NCBI GenBank assembly: GCA_946902985.2
Contig: OX336388.2
Coordinates: 129,396,346-129,460,345 of the forward strand
Length of the DNA stretch: 64,000 nucleotides
From: Meconema thalassinum
Lineage: Eukaryota > Arthropoda > Insecta > Orthoptera > Tettigoniidae
Reading direction: 5' to 3'
Positions 9,614-20,292 of this stretch are shown in pieces. Position 1 is the stretch's first letter; the number at the start of each line of letters is the position of its first letter. Below the pieces are notes generated by a model, which saw only the letters and a program-made list of their open reading frames with translations, made no database searches and was not told where the DNA came from. The position numbers and the translations under genes were made by a program.

Positions 9614-9834
9614 ACTTTAAGCTCCTCTCCAGTGTACACAGGTGGTAGAGAACCCTAGCGGAGACCGCTCTAAGCTCTAGCTAGGGCACTTTAAGCTCCT
9701 CTCCAGTGTACACAGGTGGTAGAGAACCCTAGCGGAGACCGCTCTAAGCTCTAGCTAGGGCACTTTAAGCTCCTCTCCAGTGTACACAGGTGGTAGAGAA
9801 CCCTAGCGGAGACCGCTCTAAGCTCTAGCTAGGG
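9613..9834. repeat. Three tandem copies of a 74-bp unit
   Basis: Units begin at 9613, 9687 and 9761 with CACTTTAAGCTCCTCTCCAG and appear identical. Each holds AGTGTACAC and AGCTCTAGCTAGGG, motifs that recur in the ends of the 33613-34274 element, so they are subterminal repeats of that transposon family. Confidence 0.9.
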
Positions 9835-9862
9835 CTGGCTGACTCTACGGTGTAAACCGACC

Positions 9863-10880
9863 GGGTGAAACTTTATAGGGTGTTTTGGCACCAACGCTAG
9901 CTTGCCTTGTAGTAGTACCTGCTGACAACGTTAAAAACGCTAGCTGTCATCGCGTACGACGATGTAGTTGAGTTGTAGATGGCAGCAAAATCGGAAAATT
10001 GGTGAGTATTCTTGTTAATGTTGTATATTTAATTAATATTTGAATATATATCAATAGTAAATACATATTGCAGTGCTTAGAAAGGAATACAATCGGTTTC
10101 GAACAATAGTATACGAAGAAATTGAATTATATTGAATCACACATCGATTTTAGTCGATACACTGCGCTCGAAAACTATATCAGATACTATCGATATAATT
10201 CAAAGTAAGAGCTGGTGGCTGGTTGTTCCAACGCTTCCCGTAATTCAAACGTGATATTTCTTAATTCGATTGATAGGAAGTACAGCACGGACAATTAAAT
10301 AATACTGGTGTGTGATTGTGTGATAAGTGCAGCTGTAATTTTGTCTTACAATTCATTTTTAATATTGTAGTATAGTAGCCTACTCTTTCTATTTGTACAT
10401 ATCTGTGGGGTAGGCCTATGTCATGCTATGTGCTTTGTGGAAACATCCACAACTATTCTGATAGAGCCTATGTTTTCTTCTCCACCTGATATCACAGGGG
10501 GAAGAAATCGCCTATTATTAGACCAATTACTAAAATATGAAAGACAGAAAGAAAGGAATATAAAGTAGTGGTGGGGGGATAGAGTAGGGGAAAGGGAGTG
10601 GTAGGCACGGGCCGGGAGGGGAGAGGAGCGAGTAGGCCAGGTCGGGGACGGATCGCGCTCGAGAGTGCATCGTTACGCCATCTCATATTGTCAGTTGGAA
10701 CTATTTCCGTCGAGCCACGGCCGACTGAATGCGCTCATACCGGCCTAGACAATGATACCTTTTTCATGAAATCTTGTTAGTTACTCAACTGTTCACACAG
10801 CGCTGTTCACCAAGCATTGCTCGACTAAGACTTATCTCTACTTAGTGTAAATCAAAGTCCCCGATTCTTGGATATCACGG
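9863..10880. other. No gene recognised
   Basis: A possible short first exon (ATG 9979-9981, donor at 10001/10002) is treated in the findings. A patch at 10716-10760 (CGAGCCACGGCCGACTGAAT...) is an inverted match to 33500-33555. The rest shows neither coding sequence nor known repeat. Confidence 0.45.
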
Positions 10881-11414
10881 GTAATCTCGAGAACCACCGG
10901 ATGGATTTTGATGCGGCTTTCACCATTCTGTACAGGTAATATCGAGGAAGATTTCTGTAGAAAATAATTTATTTATGATCAAAGGGAGCCAAGCAGTAAC
11001 GATTTTAGATTTCAGTGAATAGGTCGAAGAAAGAACTTGACGTCCGTGCGCTTTTTAAGCTTACGCTGGACAAACCGTTAAAAATATCAATATACTATGA
11101 GTGTAAGAATTGTTCAGCATGAAAAATTGTACAAAAAAGTCCGCGTGAGCATATCTCTATCTTCGATACATCGCCCACTATAAGTGTTTTTAGTTTGGAC
11201 GGGAGGGAGATTTGGCTTGCACCTCGCCATTCTTAAATTACGTCTGACAGGAATTCCTTGCACATTCATAACTGTTCCCGGGCGAAGCCGGGGCGGGTTG
11301 CTAGTGACACTATTATATTATCATAATAATTCCCACAATATCAAAATGCAAATTATATCACAAAATAAAATAGCGTGCTAATAAATCTAAGAGAAATTAT
11401 ACATACCTTGCACC
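10881..11414 (+). repeat. Left long inverted arm
   Basis: From GTAATCTCGAGAACCACC to ACATACCTTGCACC, this is similar throughout to the reverse complement of 27051-27581. Shared blocks include GCCCACTATAAGTGTTTTTA and GAATTCCTTGCACATTCATA. The open frame at 11184-11381 (and its twin at 27085-27285) lies within the arm and matches no known domain. Confidence 0.8.
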
Positions 11415-11589
11415 TCGTTACAGTTGAATTCGATCAGAATCACTCGGTTTTCATTAAAGTTTATGCATTTTTCTGCTGAACGGTTTGGAAGTTCGGCAAC
11501 AGGAAACTAGGACTGTTATTTACTTAAAATATTCATTTTTATATTTTTGTACTATTTGTGTTCATGATTTCATTACATTGTCAGAATTA

Positions 11590-11905
11590 CCGACAGTAGT
11601 GGCTACGCTGGCTAAAGCGCAGCGTTAGGCCATGGGGCCAAGCTCTCTGCTGACTCGGTAGACGCGTGTGTTCGAGCCCCACCGTCGGCCGTCCTTGAAA
11701 TGATTTTCCGTGGTTTCCCATTTTTCAACACCAGGCAAATGCTGGGACGGTACCTTCTAACAGGCCACGGCCGCTTCCTTCCACATCCTTGCCCAGTTTC
11801 ATTCATCTTCATCCATTCCATCTCTCATCCTGACGCGCAGGTCGCCCACGGGCGTCGACTAGAAAGACCTGCACTCGGCCTCTCAGGAGGCCACACGAAA
11901 AAAAA
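11590..11905 (+). mobile_element. tRNA-derived SINE family D
   Basis: A tRNA-like head (GGCTACGCTGGCTAAAGCGC, then GTGTTCGAGCCCC) leads into the body containing GGCAAATGCTGGGACGGTAC and GCCACGGCCGCTTCCTTCC, ending in an A-rich tail. An 11-bp target duplication TGTCAGAATTA lies at 11579-11589 and 11906-11916. Confidence 0.75.
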
Positions 11906-12059
11906 TGTCAGAATTAATGCTTTAATTAGTAGGGTATACTATTCAGTGTACCTATTATAAATAAAAACCGTGAGGTTTCTCACCTCCCCATATTACGAAA
12001 CCCGGTTGCCTAATACGGGGAAAGTGCACTTTTAAAGTTAACAATAATATCAGAGGGTA

Positions 12060-12255
12060 TTACAACATCAAACGTGCCCATATTAGTAATATACATAGTA
12101 TATCGCCTAGGTTTACATTGGTGAGAAAACCAAAATTATTCCGTTCCTTCTTATGTCTAATGTGAGCCCTATAAAAAAAACTCCCCATATTTGGCGACTT
12201 TCTTCTACCCATTTTTAGAAGATACCTTATGCACTGGACAGCTGAATCCGTGATT
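12060..12255 (-). pseudogene. P/THAP9-like transposase, fragment on the far side of the Ty3 insertion
   Basis: Next to the Ty3 insertion the minus strand reads ITDSAVQCIRYLLKMGRRK, which can be the continuation of the fragment ending at 26147 (ETYEATYTI). P-type transposases have a comparable T..S...L..L(L)..G segment here. Similarity fades after about twenty residues, so only the junction supports the call. Confidence 0.4.
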
Positions 12256-12260
12256 AATTG
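12256..12260. other. Target-site duplication AATTG (left)
   Basis: It matches 26147-26151 and bounds the Ty3 element. Confidence 0.85.
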
Positions 12261-14219
12261 TGCTACCCCTAGCATTTGACGGCACTGGCCAGCAGCACGT
12301 CGGCTTCTCGATAACCAACGCTTTGCTTACCAGAATGGGACGAGTACGGGGAACGTGGATGGGCCAACTTATCTGTATTCAGAGGTCCGGGTCACTTCCG
12401 CAGCAAAACCACCTCCAGAAGACAAGTCCCGACAGAAGAGCTCCAAAAGGGGTGGAAGGAAGAAGGAGAAGGGGACAACACACACAGGCTATCGTACAAA
12501 CACCCCCCAAAAACCAACGGAACACCCGTCGGTGAAATAATGCCACAACAAAAGATTAAAAAAAAAGGAAAAATATAAGGTTTAATATTGAAAATTTAAA
12601 TAAGAACTTCACCAGAGAAAGAACATGCATCAACCACCAATATTTTACAAGAAGGCCAGATAGCGCCTAACATGCTTGCTTGCAAAGCCAAGAAGAAAAA
12701 AAAAAGACTTAATTAAAATTAAAAAAAGGTAAAACAGCCCAAAGGTTAAAATAAATATTACATGCATAACATACTGAGAACGGGCTTGATGAATTGCAAG
12801 GAAATGCAATATCGATCCGGCATGCAGATGTTCAGGCCACGCCAAAACAAAGGAATTGAAAATTAAATTAAACTTTAAAAAAAATTAAATGGGATAGAAA
12901 TAAAAAAAAAAATGATATGCTCGCCGGCGAAACACACAAGGACATTTACCCGAAATCACAAAATTAACATCAACAAGATTACAATTTTAAAAAAAAATTT
13001 GAGCTAACAGAAAACACGTATGCTTTTGAGACCCGCGCCAAATGGACTGACAACGAGACCACAATGCATCACGGTAAACAAAAGATATGGCCACACCAAA
13101 ACCATGCCAGGTCGAAATTACGGCAAACAATTAATAAGATTAAATTTAAACATTAGTAGAAGGAAATGAACGGTGAAAAAAAACAATTACATCTAAAAAC
13201 TATTAATGCAAGTCGTTTTAAAACTGGACGGATCTTACATGGATTAAAAAAAGGGACAAACCCAAGCTTGCCAAAGGAAAATAAATAATAATTTAAACGT
13301 GAAATAAATTGGAAATGTGTCTCCACAAGGTACGAAGAAAAGAGCACAGAATTAAAATAAACCAGGAAACGTAATAAAAACAACAATAAAATTAGACCTA
13401 TAAAACAAAAGAGGAACAGAAATAAAATATTACTATAAGAAGACATCGGAGCTCCATAACATAAAATAATTAAATAAATTAAATTTAAAAAAAACGTACC
13501 TTACATCCTTCTCAGTGGAGACACAATAACAATAAAATAATTAACACATAATTTTACGTTATTACATGTACTTCACAAAAATGGCTAACACGCCGATGCG
13601 TCGTGTAGATACAAGCACTTGATCGCATCCAGTTGCGATTATCCTTGCACATTTCCTCTTCACGGCGGAACGATGAAAATTTACAGCCTGAAGAAAACAG
13701 GCAATTCCTTTTTCTTGAATGAGTATTTACATTTTGAAAAAGCTAGGGGCAACGCCCCCAGCGCAACGGATAGACACTCTTCGACCAGTCGTCGGCTTGA
13801 TGTTTTTCACTCGACAGACAAAGGACTCCACAAAAATGGCGGAGAATCGCTCGTCATTTATCGAACTGTCTTCATGTAAATAAATATTGTCCAATCACGA
13901 AGTGACACATCAAAACAACAATGTCATTAATAAGTTCATAATTTGGCGGTATCATGACTACACCAGCTTTTGTTTGAAGACGAAGAATGTGATTGTCTTT
14001 CAATTATGTCATGCGTATATAGAGTTTATAAGGCGAAGCCCACACCACCTATTGGGGAGAAACAGGAACTATTTGTATCTTTTCAAAGTCCGACTGCAGC
14101 TACCATCTTGTGGTGACAGACGGTACTGAGCGACCAAGCGGACGATTCAAAACTTCAACAACAGCGTCCTTGATTAAATACATGTTTGAAATGGTAGAGA
14201 CGTGCCCTTGCACGTATCA
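12261..14219 (-). repeat. 3' LTR of the Ty3-like element
   Basis: 1959 bp; the plus-strand reading starts TGCTACCCCTAGC and ends GCACGTATCA. It aligns to 20293-21362 plus 25262-26146. Open frames at 12260-12540 and 13619-14129 recur in the other LTR and have no known domain. Confidence 0.9.
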
Positions 14220-14232
14220 GTCTCCCTCCCTT
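14220..14232 (-). other. Polypurine tract
   Basis: On the minus strand AAGGGAGGGAGAC directly abuts the 3' LTR, the position for priming plus-strand DNA synthesis. Confidence 0.75.
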
Positions 14233-15116
14233 AAGCGTGAACACCGTTCACGAATATGCCAAGGCATAGACAGTCCTCCTTAACTTGTCGATTCACCAGA
14301 GATGCTTCCCGAAGATAATGTTCACCAGTTAACTCCAATTGATGGATGAAACCGCATCGTTTTGGTTAGGAAGAATGCAGGGTCAGATTATCAGTGAAGG
14401 GATAATTGATCTCCTCGCAAACCACTTAGTTAACAGCTTCACTGTGTCCAAAAACCTTCAGAAACGCAGTACACCAGCACCAGCAGTGCTTTCAGAGTCC
14501 GAGACACGTTAGGAAAATTTTCAACAAGTCCAATGTAGGTCGTTTTAGACGAAGTAGGATGAAGCAATGTGCAGGATATGATTCGACGCGTGGGCAGCCA
14601 TTTACAAAAATAGGAGTTAATCTAGTTTCAAAAAAAGGTTTAGAGAATTTACAATTTCTTACTACATTTTACAAAGAGAAACAATTTTGAATTTAAATGA
14701 AGAAAATTTTTGACCAAGCCCTAGATCCGTGCTTACAAAGTTTCATTAACAAGTTTACATTTTTACAGATTCGAAGTACATTACAAGATTACATGAGTTA
14801 GACGACTATACATTTCGAAGGGACTACGGTAGAGGAATGACCACTACAATTCCCAAAGGGAACAGGAATACAAGGTTACCATGAGTTAGGTCTCCCACCG
14901 AGCCCAACTTACATGTTAGCATTTCCTATGAAACATCAAAATTAGGTACACTTTTACAATTTACCATTACAATGGGAACTCCCCAACATTTACATTTTGT
15001 ATCCCACCAGAGTTTTCAAATCCAATTAAATTCAAAATTCCACAAGGAACAGAGGCTTGAAGGCTTCAATGAAGGTTAGGGATACTCTACATTATACAAA
15101 ATCTGTTTTACAAAAT

Positions 15117-17498
15117 TCACGGTAGCATTTCCTCATTAGAAACGTCTCCACCTCGTTTAATGTGTGATAGATGCACTCTAGAAATTTGGTTGGCCTTAGG
15201 GTTTCGAACAAGAAGAGTAACAGGAGTCAAGAATGCCTCTACATAGCATGGGCCTTTAAAACGAGGGGTTAACTTGCTTGAGACAAGATTACTGACGCCC
15301 TTGGGCTCGAAATTGCGGACGTACACAACATCACCAATTTCCAAATCAGCTGGCTTGCGACAGGCATTGTGTCGCCTGGCAAGTTGGTCATGGGATACCT
15401 TAATATTCTCTCTAGCCTTGTCGAATTTCGCCCTCATATCCTCGGGCGTGAAACTGTCAGGAAGGAGATCGTGCAGGTTCCACAGGTTGGACAACGGACA
15501 ATTGGCCATAAAGGAAAACATTAGCGAAAAAGGGGTAGCTTGCGTGCTCTCATGCACGGCGGTGTTGAAAGCAAAATTGAGCCAATGTAAATTAGAATCC
15601 CACTTGGAATGGTCGTCGTGGTGGAAAGCAATCAGAGCAGAACGGAGATTACGATTGACTCGCTCAGCAAGAGACGGGTTAGGAAAATAGGGAGTGGTGG
15701 TTACGTGCGAAATAGCATAATCAAACAAGAATTGACGGAACTGATGAGATACAAAGCACTTGGCATTATCTGACACCAGATACTGACACGGCCCAAAAGA
15801 CGAGAAGATGGAATTAAGACACTTTATGACGGAACTGGTCGTAGCCTGTCTGGTGGGGAAAATCCAACTAAACCGGGAGAAACCGTCAGTGCAAACAAGC
15901 GCAAATTGGTTTCCCCGACCAGAGCGAGGGAACGGTCCAACATGGTCGATAAAAAGCCTCTCCATGGGTCTAGATGCTGGTTCAGATGACAACAGGCCAA
16001 CCTTAGTAGAAACAGGAGGTTTGCTAATATTGCATGCAGCACAATTCCTAATGAGCCTCCTGATGTCGCCATCCATACCTTGCCAAATGAAAAACTGTCT
16101 GATTTTAGCTCGGGTCTTGAATACTCCTAGGTGGCCACCAACAGGAGATTCATGATAGTAACGAAAGATTTCCGGAATGAGGATTGACGGGAGCACAATT
16201 TTAGGTAGGCGGTCATGACGAGACGAACAACACAACACACCGTCCTTCAGAGAGTAGGGCTTGATCACTTCACCAGAATTGATTCGGTCAATAAGGCTAG
16301 ACAAGGAGGGGTCTTCTTTCTGGAATCGTCTTACATCCTCAAACAGCACAGGGGAATTGCTAAGAACGGCATTGACACAATATACAGCAGATACAAGGTT
16401 TACAGGTTCACATTCCTGAACATCTTCTTCAGCTGTTTCCTCGTACATGCGGCTTAAAGAATCAGCTACCGCATTTTCGGACCCACGAATATGTTGAACA
16501 GTGAACTGGAACGACAGAATCCTAGTTGCCCACCTAGCAATTCTACCAGTTTTGCGGGGTTTCCCTAAGACCCAGCTCAAGGCTTGGTTATCGGTCTCAA
16601 GGAGAAACTTAGTGTGCTCAAGATACATACGGAATTTTTCTAGAGCGAACAACACAGCTAAACCCTCAAGTTCGTAAATAGAATACTTCCTCTCTGCGTC
16701 CGTTAAGGTACGAGAAGCGTATGCAATGGGTTGCCTACCCAGATCAGATTCCTGCAGTAGGACACAACCAACACCACGACCAGACGCATCAGTCTGCACA
16801 ATGAACTGCTTCCCAAAATCCGGAATAGCTAACACAGGGGCGTTAGAGAGCGCAAGCTTAAGATCTTCGAAGGCTGCTTGCTGAGAGGGACCCCACTCAA
16901 ACTTCACAGCCTTTTTGCGTAATTGATTTAGAGGAGCAGCACGGTCGGCAAAGTTACTGATAAACTTACGGAAGAAGTTGACCATTCCAATGTAACGAGC
17001 AACACCCTTGGCGTTCTTGGGTGGTTTAAAATCTCTGATGGCCTGCGTGCGAGACTGGTCCACTGAGATACCAGATTCAGAAACAATATGTCCCAAAAAG
17101 GAAATTTTGGGCTTGGCAAAGGAAACCTTGGACAATTTGACGGTAAGTCCAGCGTCACGCAACCGATCAAGTACAATTTTCAGATGATCAACGTGTTCCT
17201 CGAAGGACTCGGAATAGATCACCACATCGTCAAGGTAGTGGTACACAAACTTGAATTTAATTTCTGAAAATACCTTGTCCAGAAGTCTGCTCAACACAGC
17301 GGCTCCGGTGGATAGGCCAAACGGGACACGGGCATATTCAAAGAGGTTCCAGTCAGTGGAAAAAGTAGTAACATGCCTGGATTCAGGAGAGAGGGGAATT
17401 TGGAAGTAGGAAGAATTTAAATCGAGGATCGTGAACACCTTCGCGTTGCGAAACCAACTAAAACATGTGTGAAGGTCCGGCAAAGGAATGGACTGCAA
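15117..17498 (-). pseudogene. pol: Ty3-like pol: reverse transcriptase, RNase H, integrase
   Basis: This is the longest pol frame, 793 codons; the nominal start is a TTG and not a true initiation site, because the frame continues from 17417-18517 through a frameshift. In order it holds RT palm motifs (VYHYLDDVV near residue 88), RNase H (QTDASGRGVG near 234, then LETDNQALSW), the integrase zinc finger (HESPVGGHLGVFK near 447, CAAC), and the integrase core with D (FIDHVGPF, ~517), D (VSDNAKCF, ~575) and E (LAERVNRNL, ~611), ending in a basic C-terminal region with GDVVYVRNFEPKG and RVHLSHIKR. All catalytic residues look intact within this segment. No chromodomain is evident. Confidence 0.9.
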
Positions 17499-18517
17499 AA
17501 CAACTTTTGATTAAGAGCCCTATAGTCGACCACCGGCCGAAAACCACCGTTAGGCTTTGGCACAAGAAATACAGGGGATGAGTAGGCAGAGATAGAGGGT
17601 TGGATTACACCTTCTTCTAACATCTTATCGATAATCTTACGAAGTTCAGCCATCTTGGGCGGGGCAAGGCGATACGGGCTGGAACGCACCGGCACAGAAT
17701 CGGTTAGCTCAATCTTGTACTCCATCAAATGGGTTACACCCAGCTTGTCAGTAAATACATCGCCATACTCCTGACATAACCTCTTAATGGCCTCCCTTTG
17801 AAGACTCGTTAAATTTTCCAGATCGAGATTCTCAATAGTCATAGGCTCAGTAACAGAATTGACAGCAGGAGAAGATAAAAGCGGGTTAAACGATAATTTA
17901 CTCTGTGGATTAAACTTAAACCATAAGTTGCGAGCACCAAAATCAAGAAGCATACCAACGTGTGACATGAAATTAGCTCCAATGACCACAGCACAAGAAA
18001 GATTTCTGGCAACCAAAAATTTAAATTTCCAAGAAAAATTTAGAATATGAATTTTGACTGTCATACTACCCAAAATATTTAAGTTTGAACAATTTGCCGA
18101 AATAAAAGATTCATTGTTAGGCTCTAACTCAGGAAATTTGCAAACACTCTTCATAGATAAAAACCAGTCCTCGCTTATAAAGGATGCGACACTACCAGAA
18201 TCAAGCAACGCAGAAACGGGCTCGTCATTAACACAAACTTCAATAAACGGGGATATTCCTTTAGCCACAGGAGAAATTCCAAAATCATTACTCACTCTGA
18301 CACGATTACAAGCAGGTGACGAGGACACCCGCACCACAGGATTCACACAACGTTTAGAATTAGGCTGACTTACCACGCCATTGCTCACCGCCAGGTTAGG
18401 TAGGCCAGCGACATAAGCAGAATTAGCACATGATGAATTAGCTTTCATAGAGTTATCAAGACTATCATTGGTAGGGCGACCAGAAACTTCACAGGGTTTT
18501 CCCAAATTCTTACACAC
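17417..18517 (-). pseudogene. pol: Ty3-like pol: protease and N-terminal RT
   Basis: 366 codons starting at a GTG that is not a real start: the same frame is open upstream to the TGA ending gag (near 18567). The aspartic protease motif ALLDSGSVASFI lies near residue 105. The RT begins with VIQPSISAYSSPVFLVPKP and FRPVVDYRALNQK. Just after that, in an A run near 17505-17512, the frame is lost by an apparent single-base deletion and RT continues in the 15117-17498 frame. The last ~25 residues of this ORF are therefore out of frame. Confidence 0.85.
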
Positions 18518-18565
18518 AGAAATATCCTTGGAAGTAACACCCGAATTGGTCTCCTCAACGTTCCG

Positions 18566-19657
18566 TCATTGGCGATACACAGCCTGGTTACTCGGACACA
18601 CCTTCTTGACATGTCCCACTCCACCGCACGAGTGGCACTTAATATTAGGTCGAGGATGAAACATAACCTTAGGTGGGGGACGAGACATCAAGGAAGGAGG
18701 GGGACAAGCCATCAAGGAAGGAGGAGGAACATTAGCTACACGAAGGGAATCTGCATGCTTCACAGCCATAGCCTCTATAACGACCTGTTTCAGCTCGACG
18801 AATGACGAAGGCCTGGTACACATAGTCATGTATGACCTATATTGAGGCGAAAACCCATTCACAATTGATGACACCAACTGTTGCTCGGTTAAAGGGGATG
18901 CAAAAACCTGGGCATACACCTTAATGTCGCTGACATAGTCGCTAAGGGACTCGTCCAGCCTTTGGACACGATAAAGGAACTTATGCTCGAGAGCACTTAG
19001 GGCGCTCGCAGGGACAAAAAACCACAACACTTCCCTAATAAACATGGCTAAGGACATGCGGAGGTGGATAGCTTCAACAAGCTTATCGCGCAGCATACCG
19101 GATGCAACAGGATTCAAGAGTTGGAAAATCTGAACTTCCGACATCCCAAAAATCGAGGCATGGTTGCCCAACTCGACCACTTGCTTTAAAAATTGTACCA
19201 CTTGGGTAACGTCATCAAGGTTGAAATGCCTTCACTTAGTTAAGAAACCAGAAATAGGATGAGGAATCGACCCATAATTAACGGTAGGTGAGAACGTAGC
19301 ATTAGGAATAGAGACATTGTTACCAGGGTAGCCCGCTCGCACACCCTCTACAGGCGACAAAACATTAATATTACTAGAGAAAGAACTGGGATGCAATGGG
19401 TCGGCAGGACCCAGGAAATCACTATGTGACCTAACATGAGAAGAATGACCGTATGCAGGATTAAGTGGTATGGACGAGCCAGCGCCAGGCAACAGAGGGG
19501 CAGGCAAACTACTACTGGTAATCGATCCCAAAACCTCAGACCTAGTAAAGAGAGGTGACTCTCGTTCAACCCCAGAAGAACTCTCCAAATTCACAAGGTT
19601 ATCGCTTAAGTCAATTAAATTGAAAACACTATTGTTGTCGGCCATTTTGGAAAACAC
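18566..19657 (-). pseudogene. gag: Ty3-like gag, with one in-frame stop
   Basis: One reading frame starts at ATG near 19657 (MFSKMADNN...), meets a TGA at about 19234-19232, and continues in frame to the TGA near 18566. The N-terminal third is Ser/Pro-rich. The middle resembles a retrotransposon capsid (MLRDKLVEAIH..., YRVQRLDESLSDYVSDI, LVSSIVNGFSPQYR). The C-terminal end is Pro-rich and holds one CCHC knuckle, CHSCGGVGHVKKVC. The terminal stop context is CAA TGA CGG and pol follows in the same frame, which suggests stop-codon readthrough for Gag-Pol. The internal TGA is more likely a mutation. Confidence 0.8.
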
Positions 19658-20276
19658 AGAATGCAGACAACCAATATAGAAAGAAACAAAATTTCAGGAA
19701 TTACAAGGACAGTTTACACTTTCACAACAGTACCATAACCAGCAATTACCATCACCAAAGATTAGGCTGACACTCAAACACAGCCACCCTACTACACCAA
19801 ATCATGCACCATGCTGTCCAGAACTGCACACGTCACCGCCTGCTTGGCTCGAGAACAGGGAGCTAAATTACCAAAATAGGCACAAAACATCAGGCTACCA
19901 GCTTCCGACGGGGCTCCAGGATTCCTTCACACGCAGCATATAGGCTATCAGAACATTAAGAAATCCCATTTCCCATGCCAAGAACACATGTCAGACACTC
20001 ACCGGGCTTCATCTTCATTGGGGATGTTGCACACCAACAGGGTAAAATACAGGGGTAAACGCCTCGTTTAAAAACAGGACACCTTACATCCAGCATACCA
20101 CATGGATATCCAGAGGCAACATGAAACACAATAAACGATAAGGATTAGCAAAACATAACATTAAGTGCACTTGCCTGACAAAATCCCACCAACAACTGAC
20201 CCATCAGCATTAGAGGGGTCCATAAAACAGCCTGTGGGTACTGGGGAGGGGATAGTTACGGAAGTGAACATGAGCG
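19658..20276 (-). other. 5' leader of the Ty3-like element
   Basis: Untranslated sequence between the primer-binding site and gag; no gene is seen. It is the expected place for the packaging and dimerisation signals, which cannot be recognised by eye. Confidence 0.5.
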
Positions 20277-20289
20277 GGATCTGCTACCA
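20277..20289 (-). other. Primer-binding site of the Ty3-like element
   Basis: On the minus strand TGGTAGCAGATCC lies three bases from the 5' LTR. The first ten bases fit the 3' end of an insect initiator tRNA-Met. Confidence 0.65.
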
Positions 20290-20292
20290 AAA

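Larger units (their letters stand above)
9551..9862. mobile_element. PIF/Harbinger-type MITE made of tandem repeats
   Basis: The left terminus GGTGCCTGTACACTGGAG is the exact reverse complement of the right terminus of the MADF-bearing element at 34254-34274, and both are flanked by TAA, matching the 3-bp TWA duplication of Harbinger elements. The interior is a hairpin plus three 74-bp repeats. The right end, near CTCTACGGTGTAAACCGACC, is only partly conserved and its position is approximate. Confidence 0.6.

Noticed and set aside
10881..11320. Non-autonomous Helitron (TC start; GC hairpin CCCGGGCGAAGCCGGGG then CTAGT)
   Set aside because: Homology between the two copies continues ~100 bp beyond CTAG in both, so CTAG is not the terminus.
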